Assembly: GCF_900478135.1 (NCBI RefSeq)
Contig: NZ_LS483470.1
Coordinates: forward strand, 923,501-987,500
DNA length: 64,000 nucleotides
DNA from: Leminorella richardii
GTDB taxonomy: Bacteria > Pseudomonadota > Gammaproteobacteria > Enterobacterales > Enterobacteriaceae
Direction of reading: 5' to 3'
A program made the translations under genes and the position numbers. Under the pieces are notes generated by a model. The model did no database searches. It was not told where the DNA came from and worked only from the letters and a program-made list of their open reading frames with translations. Below are positions 23,641-32,649 of the stretch, piece by piece. Positions within the stretch are counted from its first letter, which is position 1; the number at the start of each line of letters is the position of its first letter.

Positions 23641-24330
23641 ATGACCATGACGAAAACAGACCGAATTATCGAAGCGCTAGGGCGACAGATTGTTAGCGGA
23701 AAGTACGTTCCCGGCGCGGCGCTGCCGTCAGAAGCCGAGCTGTGCGAAGAGTTTGAAACGTCGCGCAATATTATTCGCGAAGTGTTTCGCTCACTCACCG
23801 CTAAGCGGCTGGTTGACATTAAGCGCTATCGCGGCGCTTTCGTGGCTCCGCGCAACTACTGGAACTATCTCGACACCGAGGTATTGCAGTGGGTGCTGGA
23901 ACAAGACTACGACCCGCGATTGATTCGGGCCATGAGTGAAGTGCGTCACCTAGTGGAACCTGCCATCGCCCGATGGGCCGCTGAGCGGGCAACCTCAAGC
24001 GACTTAGCGCGCATTGAGGCGGCGCTCAATGACATGGTTGCTAACAATCAGGAGCGGGACGCGTTTAACGAGGCCGATATTCGCTATCACGAAGCGGTGC
24101 TGGAGTCGGTTCACAATCCGGTTTTACAGCAGCTGAGCGTTGCTATCAGTTCACTGCAGCGCGCGGTATTTGACAGAACCTGGATGGGGGATGAGGACAA
24201 CATGCCGAAAACCCTTCAAGAACATAAGGCGCTATTTGACGCCATTCGTCATCAGGACGTCGACGCGGCGGAACAGGCTGCGTTGTCAATGATTGCCAGC
24301 TCAACGAAAAGGCTTAAGGAAATTACATGA
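23641..24330 (+). CDS. dgoR: D-galactonate operon repressor DgoR
   Basis: FadR-subfamily GntR regulator of 229 residues. The winged helix-turn-helix is at ~5-70 (GAALPSEAELCEEFETSRNIIREVFRSL), and the helical FCD ligand domain at ~90-220 has the metal/ligand histidines (RYHEAVLE, QEHKALFDAI). It follows E. coli DgoR almost residue by residue. It should sense D-galactonate and repress the operon from the paired sites upstream. Its stop overlaps the dgoK start (ATGA), so they are translationally coupled. Confidence 0.95.
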   Translation: MTMTKTDRIIEALGRQIVSGKYVPGAALPSEAELCEEFETSRNIIREVFRSLTAKRLVDIKRYRGAFVAPRNYWNYLDTEVLQWVLEQDYDPRLIRAMSEVRHLVEPAIARWAAERATSSDLARIEAALNDMVANNQERDAFNEADIRYHEAVLESVHNPVLQQLSVAISSLQRAVFDRTWMGDEDNMPKTLQEHKALFDAIRHQDVDAAEQAALSMIASSTKRLKEIT

Positions 24331-25210
24331 TATGTCGCTACATCGCTGTTGATTGGGGTTCTACGAATCTTCGCGCCTGGCTCTTTCAGGGTGAAGAATG
24401 TCTGCAAAGCAGACAGTCAGAGGCAGGCGTTACGCGTCTTAATGGTAAAACCCCCGAAGCGGTGTTAGCGGATATCACCGACGGCTGGCGTTCAGAGGGG
24501 ACGCCTGTCGTGATGGCCGGTATGGTGGGCAGCAATGCCGGCTGGAAAATAGCCCCCTACCTCCCTTGCCCTGCTCGCTTTTCCGACCTGAGCAGCCATC
24601 TGATGACCGTCAAGCCCGGGGTTTATATCGTTCCCGGCATGAGCATTGATAGCGACGACAACCACAACGTGATGCGCGGCGAAGAGACCCAGCTTTTAGG
24701 GCTAGCCGCCTAATGCCTTCCTCGCTGTACGTTATGCCCGGCACCCACTGTAAGTGGGTCAAAGCCAGCGGCGACACTGTCAGCGACTTTCGCACAGTGA
24801 TGACCGGCGAACTGCACCATCTTCTTTTGAATAATTCTCTGATCGGCGTAGGGATCGACGCTCAGCGTGCCAGCCCAGAGGCGTTTCGCGCTGGGCTGGA
24901 GAAGGGCATTGCGTCTGCGGATCTCCTGCCTGACCTGTTTGAAGTGCGCGCGGCGCACGTGCTGGAAGCGCTTCCTAAAAGCGACGTCAGCGAGTTTCTT
25001 TCCGGGCTGCTTATTGGCAACGAGGTTGCCGATATGGTGCGGCGTTACCAACCCGATGCAGCGCAGCCTATTACCATCGTCGCAGGGCCGTCTTTGGCCG
25101 AACGCTATCGGCAGGCGCTTTCCCTGATGGGGTTCTCCGCTCAGGTTATGGACGGCGACGCGGCATTTCAGGCAGGAATAAGGAGCATCGCCTATGCAGT
25201 GGCAAACTAG
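24327..25210 (+). pseudogene. dgoK: 2-dehydro-3-deoxygalactonokinase, frameshifted
   Basis: DgoK phosphorylates 2-dehydro-3-deoxy-D-galactonate. The frame from 24327 gives 128 residues (RYIAVDWGSTNLRAWLF through NVMRGEETQLLG) and then stops at 24711-24713. The rest of the kinase (PSSLYVMPGTHCKWV... to AFQAGIRSIA) continues in the -1 frame from ATG 24713 to 25210. Adding one G to the GGG at 24699-24701 restores a single frame of normal length (about 294 residues) that aligns without a gap to E. coli DgoK. It is thus a real one-base deletion, a sequencing error, or, less likely, a split gene using the TAATG overlap for reinitiation. Confidence 0.85.
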
Positions 25211-25811
25211 TTTACCCCTGATCGCTATTTTACGCGGAATTACGCCCGATGAAGCACAGCTTCACGTCGACGCGCTGTTGGAGGAGGGCTTCGACGCGAT
25301 TGAAATTCCTCTTAATTCGCCAGACTGGCAAACCAGCATTTCTCAGGTGGTCAGAACCTCAGGCAGCCGTGCGCTGATAGGTGCGGGGACAGTGTTGAAA
25401 CCAGAACAGGTGGATACGCTGGCGGAAATGGGCAGCCGTCTGGTGGTTACGCCTAATACTAACCCAGCGGTGATCCGCCGTGCGGTAGAAAAAGGCATGA
25501 CGGTTTGCGCCGGATGCGCGACGGCGACCGAGGCTTTTATCGCGCTAGAGGCGGGAGCACAGTCGTTGAAGATTTTCCCTTCTTCGGCATTTGGCACGGA
25601 CTACGTTAAAGCGCTGAAGGCCGTGCTGCCAGCGGACGTGCCGGTCTTCGCCGTCGGCGGCGTAACGCCGGAGAACTTATCCCAGTGGCTGAACGCAGGC
25701 TGTGCCGGCGCGGGGCTTGGCAGCGATTTGTATCGTGCGGGACAGGCCGTTAGCCGAACCCGAGAAAAGGCAAGAGCGTTTGTGAGCGCTTACAGAGAGG
25801 CAGTGAAATGA
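25194..25811 (+). CDS. dgoA: 2-dehydro-3-deoxy-6-phosphogalactonate aldolase
   Basis: A class I TIM-barrel aldolase of 205 residues of the KDPG/KDPGal family, splitting 2-dehydro-3-deoxy-6-phosphogalactonate into pyruvate and glyceraldehyde 3-phosphate. Visible are RGITPDEAQ near the N-terminus, the catalytic Glu in EIPLNSP, the Schiff-base Lys in SLKIFPSSAFG (~126) and the phosphate loop VGGVTPENL. The gene overlaps dgoK by 17 bases and dgoD by 4, so the operon is tightly coupled. Confidence 0.95.
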   Translation: MQWQTSLPLIAILRGITPDEAQLHVDALLEEGFDAIEIPLNSPDWQTSISQVVRTSGSRALIGAGTVLKPEQVDTLAEMGSRLVVTPNTNPAVIRRAVEKGMTVCAGCATATEAFIALEAGAQSLKIFPSSAFGTDYVKALKAVLPADVPVFAVGGVTPENLSQWLNAGCAGAGLGSDLYRAGQAVSRTREKARAFVSAYREAVK

Positions 25812-26956
25812 AAATAACGAAAATAACCACTTGGCGCCTGCCGCCGCGCTGGATGTTTCTGAAAATAGAAACCGACGAAGGCGTTGTAGGCTGGGGCGAG
25901 CCGGTGATTGAAGGGCGAGCGCGCAGCGTTGAAACCGCCGTCCACGAGCTGAGCGAGTTTCTTATCGGTAAAGATCCGTCTCGCATTAACGATCTTTGGC
26001 AGACCATGTACCGCGGCGGCTTTTACCGCGGCGGGCCAATCCTGATGAGCGCCATTGCTGGTATCGATCAAGCCCTTTGGGACATTAAAGGCAAAGTGCT
26101 CAACGCACCGGTTTGGCAGCTAATGGGCGGCCTGGTGCGCGATAAAATCAAAGCCTACAGCTGGGTTGGCGGCGATCGCCCGTCAGAAGTGATCGACGGT
26201 ATTAAAACCCTGCGCAGCATCGGCTTTGACACCTTTAAGCTGAACGGCTGTGAAGAGCTGGGTGTGATAGACGACTCTCGCAAGGTTGATGCTGCGGTGA
26301 ATACCGTTGCACAAATTCGCGAAGCGTTCGGCAATGAGATTGAGTTTGGCCTCGACTTCCACGGTCGCGTCAGTGCGGGCATGGCGAAGGTGTTGATCAA
26401 AGAGCTGGAGCCTTATCGTCCGCTGTTTATTGAAGAACCAGTACTCCCTGAGCAGGCTGAGTACTACCCGCGTCTGGCGGCACAGACCCATATTCCTCTT
26501 GCAGCTGGCGAACGCATGTTCTCTCGCTTTGAGTTTAAGCGCGTGTTTGAGGCGGGCGGTCTGTCTATTGTTCAACCAGATCTCTCTCACGCGGGCGGTA
26601 TCACCGAGTGCTACAAGATCGCCGCAATGGCGGAGGCCTACGACGTTGGGTTCGCACCGCACTGCCCGCTGGGGCCGATCGCGCTGGCGGCCTGCCTGCA
26701 CGTTGACTTTGTGGCTCGCAACGCCGTGCTGCAAGAGCAGAGCATGGGTATTCACTACAACAAGGGCGCAGAGCTGCTCGACTTTGTGAAAAACAAGGAC
26801 GATTTCAAGATGGACGGCGGCTACTTCCATCCGCTAACCAAGCCCGGTTTAGGTGTGGACATTAACGAAGAGTTGGTTATTGAGCGAAGCAAGAACGTTG
26901 AAGACTGGCGCAACCCGCTTTGGCGTTACCCTGACGGCTCTGTGGCTGAGTGGTAG
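25808..26956 (+). CDS. dgoD: D-galactonate dehydratase
   Basis: Enolase superfamily (mandelate racemase subgroup) enzyme of 382 residues that dehydrates D-galactonate to 2-dehydro-3-deoxy-D-galactonate. Metal ligands are visible as DFHGR (Asp ~183), IEEPV (Glu ~209) and AGERM (Glu ~235), with the catalytic His in FAPHCPLGPI (~285). Length and sequence agree with E. coli DgoD. It is the first metabolic step but the last of the overlapping genes; dgoT follows after 124 bases containing a hairpin. Confidence 0.96.
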   Translation: MKITKITTWRLPPRWMFLKIETDEGVVGWGEPVIEGRARSVETAVHELSEFLIGKDPSRINDLWQTMYRGGFYRGGPILMSAIAGIDQALWDIKGKVLNAPVWQLMGGLVRDKIKAYSWVGGDRPSEVIDGIKTLRSIGFDTFKLNGCEELGVIDDSRKVDAAVNTVAQIREAFGNEIEFGLDFHGRVSAGMAKVLIKELEPYRPLFIEEPVLPEQAEYYPRLAAQTHIPLAAGERMFSRFEFKRVFEAGGLSIVQPDLSHAGGITECYKIAAMAEAYDVGFAPHCPLGPIALAACLHVDFVARNAVLQEQSMGIHYNKGAELLDFVKNKDDFKMDGGYFHPLTKPGLGVDINEELVIERSKNVEDWRNPLWRYPDGSVAEW

Positions 26957-27034
26957 TCGTTTTACCTTAGAGCCTACTGGAATAGGCTTTTAATCGAAAT
27001 TATTAAATAAAAACATCACCCTCTGTATAAACAG

Positions 27035-27060
27035 GGCGCGGTGAGGGGACTCATCGCGCC
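27035..27060 (+). promoter_or_regulatory. Hairpin between dgoD and dgoT
   Basis: GGCGCGGTGA pairs with TCATCGCGCC (one G-U pair) across a GGGGAC loop, 20 bases before the dgoT ATG. Without a T run it is more likely an mRNA-stability or processing element than a terminator. Confidence 0.5.
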
Positions 27061-27080
27061 AAAATTTGGAGACGGACACT

Positions 27081-28376
27081 ATGGATACTTCAGTCGCTAC
27101 TGCGGCAAAACCCACGCGCCGCCGCTACCTGACGCTGCTGATGATCTTTGTTACGGTCGTTATTTGCTATGTCGATCGGGCTAACCTGGCAGTGGCTTCA
27201 GCACACATTCAGGAAGAGTTTGGTATTACTAAAACCGAAATGGGGTATATCTTTTCCGCCTTTGCCTGGCTGTATACGATTTGCCAGATCCCCGGAGGCT
27301 GGTTCCTCGATCGGGTGGGTTCACGCCTGACCTATTTTATCGCTATCTTTGGCTGGTCAGTGGCGACGCTGTTCCAAGGATTTGCCACCGGGCTGATGTC
27401 TTTGATTGGTCTGCGGGCAATCACCGGTATTTTTGAAGCCCCGGCGTTCCCGACCAACAACCGCATTGTCACCAGTTGGTTCCCCGAGCACGAGCGCGCT
27501 TCAGCGGTAGGTTTCTATACCTCCGGCCAGTTTGTCGGGCTGGCGTTTCTGACGCCGCTGCTTATCTGGATCCAGGAAGTTTTAAGCTGGCATTGGGTGT
27601 TTATCATCACCGGCGGTATCGGCATTATCTGGTCACTGGTGTGGATTAAGGTTTATCAGTCACCGCGCAAAAGCAAGGGCATCAACTCAACCGAGCTGGA
27701 GTACATCCGCAGCGGCGGTGGTCTAGTAGACGGCGATGCGCCAGTAGAGAAAAAGGCCCGCGTCCCCATGACGGCGGCTGACTGGAAGCTGGTGTTCCAC
27801 CGCAAGCTGATTGGCGTTTATCTTGGCCAGTTCGCGGTAGCCTCTACCCTTTGGTTCTTCCTGACCTGGTTCCCGAACTACTTGACGCAGGAAAAGGGCA
27901 TTACCGCGCTGAAGGCCGGATTTATGACCACCGTACCTTTCTTAGCAGCGTTCTGCGGCGTGCTGCTTTCTGGCTGGGTAGCGGACCGACTGGTGCGTAA
28001 GGGTTACTCCCTCGGCATCGCGCGTAAAACGCCGATTATCTGCGGTCTGCTGATTTCAACCTGCATTATGGGCGCTAACTATACTGATAACCCTGTCTGG
28101 ATTATGACTCTGATGGCCGTGGCATTCTTCGGTAACGGATTTGCATCTATCACTTGGTCGTTGGTTTCATCACTGGCGCCGATGCGCCTCATCGGCCTGA
28201 CCGGCGGGGTGTTCAACTTTGTCGGCGGCCTGGGCGGTATTACCGCACCGCTGGTGATTGGCTATCTGGCTCAGAGCTATGGCTTTGCCCCCGCGCTGGT
28301 TTACATCTCCATCGTGGCGCTGATCGGCGCGCTGTCCTACATTCTGCTGGTGGGGGATGTGAAGCGGGTGGGCTAA
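27081..28376 (+). CDS. dgoT: D-galactonate:H+ symporter DgoT
   Basis: MFS transporter of the anion:cation symporter family, 431 residues with 12 predicted helices. Nearly identical blocks to E. coli DgoT are seen throughout (VICYVDRANLAVASAHIQEE, GIFEAPAFPTNNRIVTSWFP, SGQFVGLAFLTPLL, ending in LLVGDVKRVG). It imports D-galactonate with protons across the inner membrane. The start is ATG 27081 with GGAG upstream; an in-frame ATG at 27066 has no site. It closes the dgo operon before a terminator. Confidence 0.95.
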   Translation: MDTSVATAAKPTRRRYLTLLMIFVTVVICYVDRANLAVASAHIQEEFGITKTEMGYIFSAFAWLYTICQIPGGWFLDRVGSRLTYFIAIFGWSVATLFQGFATGLMSLIGLRAITGIFEAPAFPTNNRIVTSWFPEHERASAVGFYTSGQFVGLAFLTPLLIWIQEVLSWHWVFIITGGIGIIWSLVWIKVYQSPRKSKGINSTELEYIRSGGGLVDGDAPVEKKARVPMTAADWKLVFHRKLIGVYLGQFAVASTLWFFLTWFPNYLTQEKGITALKAGFMTTVPFLAAFCGVLLSGWVADRLVRKGYSLGIARKTPIICGLLISTCIMGANYTDNPVWIMTLMAVAFFGNGFASITWSLVSSLAPMRLIGLTGGVFNFVGGLGGITAPLVIGYLAQSYGFAPALVYISIVALIGALSYILLVGDVKRVG

Positions 28377-28409
28377 GCTATCGCATTTTTTACCCAATCT
28401 TTTTTGCTT

Positions 28410-28444
28410 GCTCTGGTGCGAATAGTCGCATCAGAGCTTTTTTA
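28410..28444 (+). terminator. dgo operon terminator
   Basis: The stem GCTCTGGTGCGA/TCGCATCAGAGC (one G-U pair, ATAG loop) is followed directly by TTTTTTTAT. The next 315 bases to 28760 are AT-rich and hold only the promoter region of the following operon. Confidence 0.9.
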
Positions 28445-28714
28445 TCCTATCTATTTGGTTTTTCCTCCGGAAATTTTCTGCTGTGTTACCGCACCTCTTT
28501 TCGTTATATGACGACCTCTAGCGTACTGATCATAAGGCCAAATGAATCTCACCTCATTGATAATCAGATCAAAAGCGATCTTTTATGACGTTAAAATATT
28601 AATGTCTGCATAATAATTTCATATAAATATTATTTAGATCACATAAATTCTAAAAAGTTATTAGTTTGAGCGAATAGTCATCGACAGCCTCTTAGATGGG
28701 GAGTAGCTTGTTTT

Positions 28715-28741
28715 TTGTTTGGAACATTGGTTCCGTATAAA
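28715..28741 (+). promoter_or_regulatory. Promoter/operator of the second sugar-acid operon
   Basis: The inverted repeat GGAAC-ATTG-GTTCC (28721-28734) sits between TTGTTT and TATAAA (15-base spacing, short). The repeat resembles operators of IclR-family regulators such as KdgR or XynR, the latter controlling yagEF in E. coli. No regulator gene lies in this operon. Confidence 0.5.
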
Positions 28742-28760
28742 GAACAAAAGGAGGCAGTCT

Positions 28761-29683
28761 ATGTGTTTAAATCAATTCAAAGGTATTTTTCCACCTGTAC
28801 CTACGATCGTCGATAGTCAAGGGCGACTCGATCGCGTCGGAATGGGGCCCTGATTGATAAGAGTATTCACGACGGAGCTCACGGCATGCTGATCCTTGGC
28901 AGCGGCGGGGAGTTTTGCCATATGTCGCATGAGATGAGGCTTGAGGTCGCTGAGTTTGCTTTGCAGCATGTGGCGGGAAGAGTTCCCGTCATGCTTGGTA
29001 TTGCGGCACCAGGAACGGCAGAAACCGTTCAATACGGCCTGCATGCACAGTCAGTTGGCGCGTCAGCCGTGCTGGTTGTTAATCCCTACTATGCTGTTTT
29101 GAGCAGCGACTATATCTATCATCACTACCGCACTATTGGTGAAAGCCTGTCAATTCCCGTACTGCTGTACAACTTTCCTGCGCTGACTGGGCAAGATATT
29201 GGGCTAGACGTTATTGAGCGCTTGGCGCGCGATGTGCCAAATATCGTTGGGATTAAAGACACTATCGATAATATCAGCCATACGAGAGAAATTATTAACC
29301 GTGTCCACTCTTTCCGTCCTGATTTTCTTGTCTTCTCCGGCTATGACGAATACCTGCTCGATACACTCATTTTGGGTGGACACGGTGGTATTCCCGCAAC
29401 CTTCAATTTTGCCCCTCAGGTGACGGGCGGAATATACCGCGCGTTTGTGGAAAAGGATTATGAAAGAGCCTTTGCGCTACAGCGAACGCTGGCCAAGCTG
29501 TCTTCTTTGTATGCCGTTGAGTCGCCGTTTTTTGGTGTAGTGAAAGAGGGGATAAAGGCAACGGGATTGAATATATCTACTGAGACTATCGCTCCTGTTC
29601 AGCGGCTTTCTGCCGATAAGGTTGAACAGGTTAAGCAGATACTGCGCTCGGCAGGTATAGAGGTAAAACAAGAAATAAAATAA
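28761..29683 (+). pseudogene. YagE/YjhH-type 2-keto-3-deoxy sugar-acid aldolase, frameshifted
   Basis: Dihydrodipicolinate-synthase-fold aldolase, like E. coli YagE and YjhH, which cleave 2-keto-3-deoxy acids to pyruvate and an aldehyde. AAGGAGG precedes ATG 28761. The first frame (FKGIFPPVPTIVDSQGRLDRVGMG) stops at TGA 28850; the rest (ALIDKSIHDGAHG, GSGGEF, NPYY, YNFPALTGQD, Schiff-base GIKDTID) runs in another frame to 29683. One extra G in the GGGG at 28844-28847 would restore a ~307-residue enzyme of normal size. It is either inactivated or misread; the downstream part lacks the N-terminal strand. It is first in an operon with a dehydratase and a permease. Confidence 0.82.
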
Positions 29684-29728
29684 TAGCGGTATTTCCGTTT
29701 CTAATAAGATGAAAAAAAGGAAATTTCA

Positions 29729-31249
29729 ATGAGCAATGTCTATCCGGTTATTAAACTGAATCCCAATGATGATGTCGTTATTGCCCGGCATCCGGTTGCA
29801 GCAGGAACCTTTCTGGCACAGGAGAGCGTCACAGTGCGAAGTGATATTCCTGAAGGCCACAAAGTGTCTTTGAGAGAGATCTCAGCCGGCGAGCCGGTAA
29901 AACGTTATGGGCAAATAATTGGTTTTGCAACGACCGATATTCACGCCGGGGACCACATTCATACTCACAATATGGGCATGGGGGATTTCACTCGCGATTA
30001 TGCTTTCGGTGAAGATTTGACGTCGCTACCAGCGCCGGAAAAGATTGACACCTTTATGGGGATTCGGCGCGCCGATGGCAGAGTGGCTACCCGCAACTAT
30101 ATTGGCATTCTGACGTCCGTTAACTGTAGTTCAACAGTCGCTCGCGCCATTGAAGATCACTATAAAAAAGTGGGGCTAGACGGCTATCCAAACGTGGACG
30201 GTGTTGTGGCGCTTCCTCAGAGCTTTGGCTGTGCAATTGGTTTTGACAGCGAGTCAATGATGGTGATGCGGCGCACAATGAGCGGCTATGCTCGTCACGT
30301 GAACTTTGCTGGCGTCGTTATTATTGGTTTGGGGTGTGAATCTAGCCAGATAAAGGATCTGATTCGGGTCGAGGGGCTGACAGAAGGCCGCACGTTGCAC
30401 ACGATGACGATTCAGGAAACCGGCGGTACTCAGAAAACCATCGATAAAGGAATCAGTGTGATTTACGGAATGTTAGCAGAGGCGAACTGCGTTAAGCGTG
30501 AGCCTGTACCGGTTTCCGAACTGATGGTGGCGTTGGAGTGCGGTGGTTCCGACAGTTACTCAGGGATCTCCGCCAACCCAGTACTCGGCTACGCTGCGGA
30601 TAAAATTGTGGCTCAGGGCGGTACAGCAATCCTTTCTGAAACGCCCGAAATTTATGGCGCAGAGCATCTGCTGACTCGTCGCGCTGTTTCTGCTGAAGTG
30701 GGTAATAAGCTGGTAGCCCGCATTAAGTGGTGGGAAGACTACTGCGCACGGACCCAAAGTGAAATGAACAATAACCCGTCGGCGGGCAACAAAGAGGGCG
30801 GTTTGACGACGATTCTGGAAAAATCGTTAGGGGCTATTGCTAAAGGCGGTACGTCTAATTTGGTGGATGTCTATGAATATGCTCAGCCGGTTACGGCTAA
30901 AGGGTTTGTGTTTATGGACACGCCGGGATATGACCCCGTTGCTGTGACTGGACAAATTGCCGGTGGTGCAAACATGCTGTGCTTTACTACCGGACGTGGC
31001 TCTGCATTCGGCTGTAAACCGACACCCTCCCTGAAGTTGGCAACCAACAATACGCTGTGGAAGCGGCAGGAAGAAGATATGGATATCAACTGTGGTGATG
31101 TGGTTGAAGGGGAAGAGACCATTCCTGAAGCCGGTGAGCGTCTGTATACGATGATTCTGGAAGCAGCGTCAGGTAAAAAGACGAAAAGTGAAAAGTTTGG
31201 CTACGGTGGCCTAGAGTTTGTGCCGTGGAATATTAACGCCATTATGTAA
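29729..31249 (+). CDS. UxaA/GarD family sugar-acid dehydratase
   Basis: A 506-residue enzyme of the altronate/galactarate dehydratase family, iron-dependent enzymes that convert a hexonate or hexarate to a 2-keto-3-deoxy acid. An N-terminal SAF-like domain (~10-85) is followed by the large catalytic domain with ATRNYIGILTSVNCSSTV, VVIIGLGCESSQ, LECGGSDSYSGISANP, PSAGNKEGGLTTILEKSLG and FTTGRGSAFG. It is closer in pattern to full-length UxaA-like hydrolases than to GarD itself. With the aldolase before and the KdgT-type permease after, it fits a complete route from an external sugar acid to pyruvate. The substrate isomer is unknown. Confidence 0.85.
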   Translation: MSNVYPVIKLNPNDDVVIARHPVAAGTFLAQESVTVRSDIPEGHKVSLREISAGEPVKRYGQIIGFATTDIHAGDHIHTHNMGMGDFTRDYAFGEDLTSLPAPEKIDTFMGIRRADGRVATRNYIGILTSVNCSSTVARAIEDHYKKVGLDGYPNVDGVVALPQSFGCAIGFDSESMMVMRRTMSGYARHVNFAGVVIIGLGCESSQIKDLIRVEGLTEGRTLHTMTIQETGGTQKTIDKGISVIYGMLAEANCVKREPVPVSELMVALECGGSDSYSGISANPVLGYAADKIVAQGGTAILSETPEIYGAEHLLTRRAVSAEVGNKLVARIKWWEDYCARTQSEMNNNPSAGNKEGGLTTILEKSLGAIAKGGTSNLVDVYEYAQPVTAKGFVFMDTPGYDPVAVTGQIAGGANMLCFTTGRGSAFGCKPTPSLKLATNNTLWKRQEEDMDINCGDVVEGEETIPEAGERLYTMILEAASGKKTKSEKFGYGGLEFVPWNINAIM

Positions 31250-31281
31250 TACATATTGTTATTCATTATCAATAATGCGAA

Positions 31282-31312
31282 CGGCATCGTTATAACATTA
31301 ATAACGATGCCG
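31282..31312 (+). terminator. Hairpin after the dehydratase gene
   Basis: A perfect 12-bp stem, CGGCATCGTTAT/ATAACGATGCCG, has a 7-base loop. A T-rich stretch follows only after about 10 bases, so termination may be partial and set lower expression of the permease gene. Confidence 0.65.
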
Positions 31313-31507
31313 AATGTAACTCTGTTTTTATTTTCAGGAGATACGGCCTTTCTTTAATTAATTATTAAACCGTTTATTTAGACATGAATTTTAATCATGA
31401 AATAACGTGGGAATAAGTCATTTCTGCGATGGCTTCCTTTTAATTAAATGTCGATGCCTCGTTATTTCATTAAATATTAAAATAAAAAATGAAGGAATAA
31501 TGTCATC

Positions 31508-32458
31508 ATGATTATGAATTTCTTGAAAAGGGTTCCGGCCGGAATGATGGTCGTCCCTCTGCTTTTAGGCTGTGTAATAAATACGTTCTTTCCTGAAGCG
31601 CTGCAAATTGGCTCATTAACAACAGCAACGTTTTCAAGCAAGGCTGCGGCAACGGCAATGGGCATTCAGCTTTTCTGTTTGGGAACGACACTACAGGTTA
31701 AAGAAATGCCGCAGGTATTAAAGCGCGGTGGCGTACTGTTAATGTCGAAATTTTTAATTGGTGCTGTTATCGGTATTTTTATCGGTAAAGTGTTTGGCAT
31801 GGACGGCATTCTGGGGCTGACGACACTGGCGGTGATTAGCGCAGTAACTAACAGCAATGGAAGCGTTTATTTGGCGCTGATGCAAACCTACGGCGATGAT
31901 ACTGACAGCGGCAGTATGGCGCTGCTGGCGCTTAACGATGGGCCTTTTTTTACCATGATAGCTTTAGGGCTGTCTGGTTTGGCAAATATCCCCATTGAGG
32001 CGCTTATCGCAACGGTTATCCCTATTATCGCAGGTATGGTTTTAGGCAATATAGATAAAAAGGTGCGCGACTTCTTCGAGCCCGCCGGTTCAGTCATGAT
32101 ACCTTTTGTTGGCTTTGCGCTTGGCGCAGGTATTGATCTGATGAACGTGATTAAAGGCGGCCTGCCGGGTATTGCGTTAGGGCTGATCACTATTTTTATT
32201 GGTGGCGCCTTTATTATTCTTTGCGATCGCCTTATTAGCAAAAGGCCGGGATATGCCGCCGTTGCCGTATCCACAACGGCCGGGAACGCGGTTGCGGTGC
32301 CGGCAGCGGTCGCGCTGGTCGATCCCTCTTGGGCTCCTTATGTCGGTACAGCAACAACCCAAGTGGCTGCGGCTGTAGTGGTCAGTGCCATTCTTGTTCC
32401 GATACTGACAGACCGCTGGGCGAAGAGGTTTGGCTGTCCGAAGATGCCGCTAGGTTAA
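31508..32458 (+). CDS. KdgT-family 2-keto-3-deoxygluconate permease
   Basis: Inner-membrane proton symporter of 316 residues, about ten helices. KdgT family features are VPAGMMVVPLLLGC at the N-terminus, the TNSNGSVYLALMQ and GSMALLALNDGPFFTMI segments, FALGAGIDL, and the ending VVSAILVPILTDRW. E. coli KdgT imports 2-keto-3-deoxygluconate. Here the linked dehydratase suggests it may import the upstream sugar acid or the keto-deoxy acid itself. AAGGAA precedes ATG 31508, and ATG 31514 is a second choice. A long 258-base leader with an inverted repeat separates it from the dehydratase gene. Confidence 0.85.
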   Translation: MIMNFLKRVPAGMMVVPLLLGCVINTFFPEALQIGSLTTATFSSKAAATAMGIQLFCLGTTLQVKEMPQVLKRGGVLLMSKFLIGAVIGIFIGKVFGMDGILGLTTLAVISAVTNSNGSVYLALMQTYGDDTDSGSMALLALNDGPFFTMIALGLSGLANIPIEALIATVIPIIAGMVLGNIDKKVRDFFEPAGSVMIPFVGFALGAGIDLMNVIKGGLPGIALGLITIFIGGAFIILCDRLISKRPGYAAVAVSTTAGNAVAVPAAVALVDPSWAPYVGTATTQVAAAVVVSAILVPILTDRWAKRFGCPKMPLG

Positions 32459-32649
32459 TAGTGGCCTATGCTGCTTAACTTCAGGCTAAAGAGCGCATAG
32501 CTTTTTGGCCTGATTTTATATAGAGCGGATTAGGTAAATTCACCTCTTTAACTAACCCCATGAAAATAATGAGATACCGCTAGCAGAACCGGTGGCTTCA
32601 AGGGCGTATAGTTTCGCCCACGTGTTTTTTACCCGTCAGGAAAGAGTGA

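Noticed and set aside
24690..24715. Programmed -1 ribosomal frameshift in dgoK
   Set aside because: The site does not fit an X-XXY-YYZ slippery heptamer and no downstream pseudoknot is evident; other enterobacteria have one continuous frame.
24713..25210. Second part of dgoK as an independent gene
   Set aside because: It lacks the N-terminal nucleotide-binding half of the kinase and aligns with the C-terminal half of E. coli DgoK; a single missing G explains the split better, although reinitiation at TAATG cannot be excluded.
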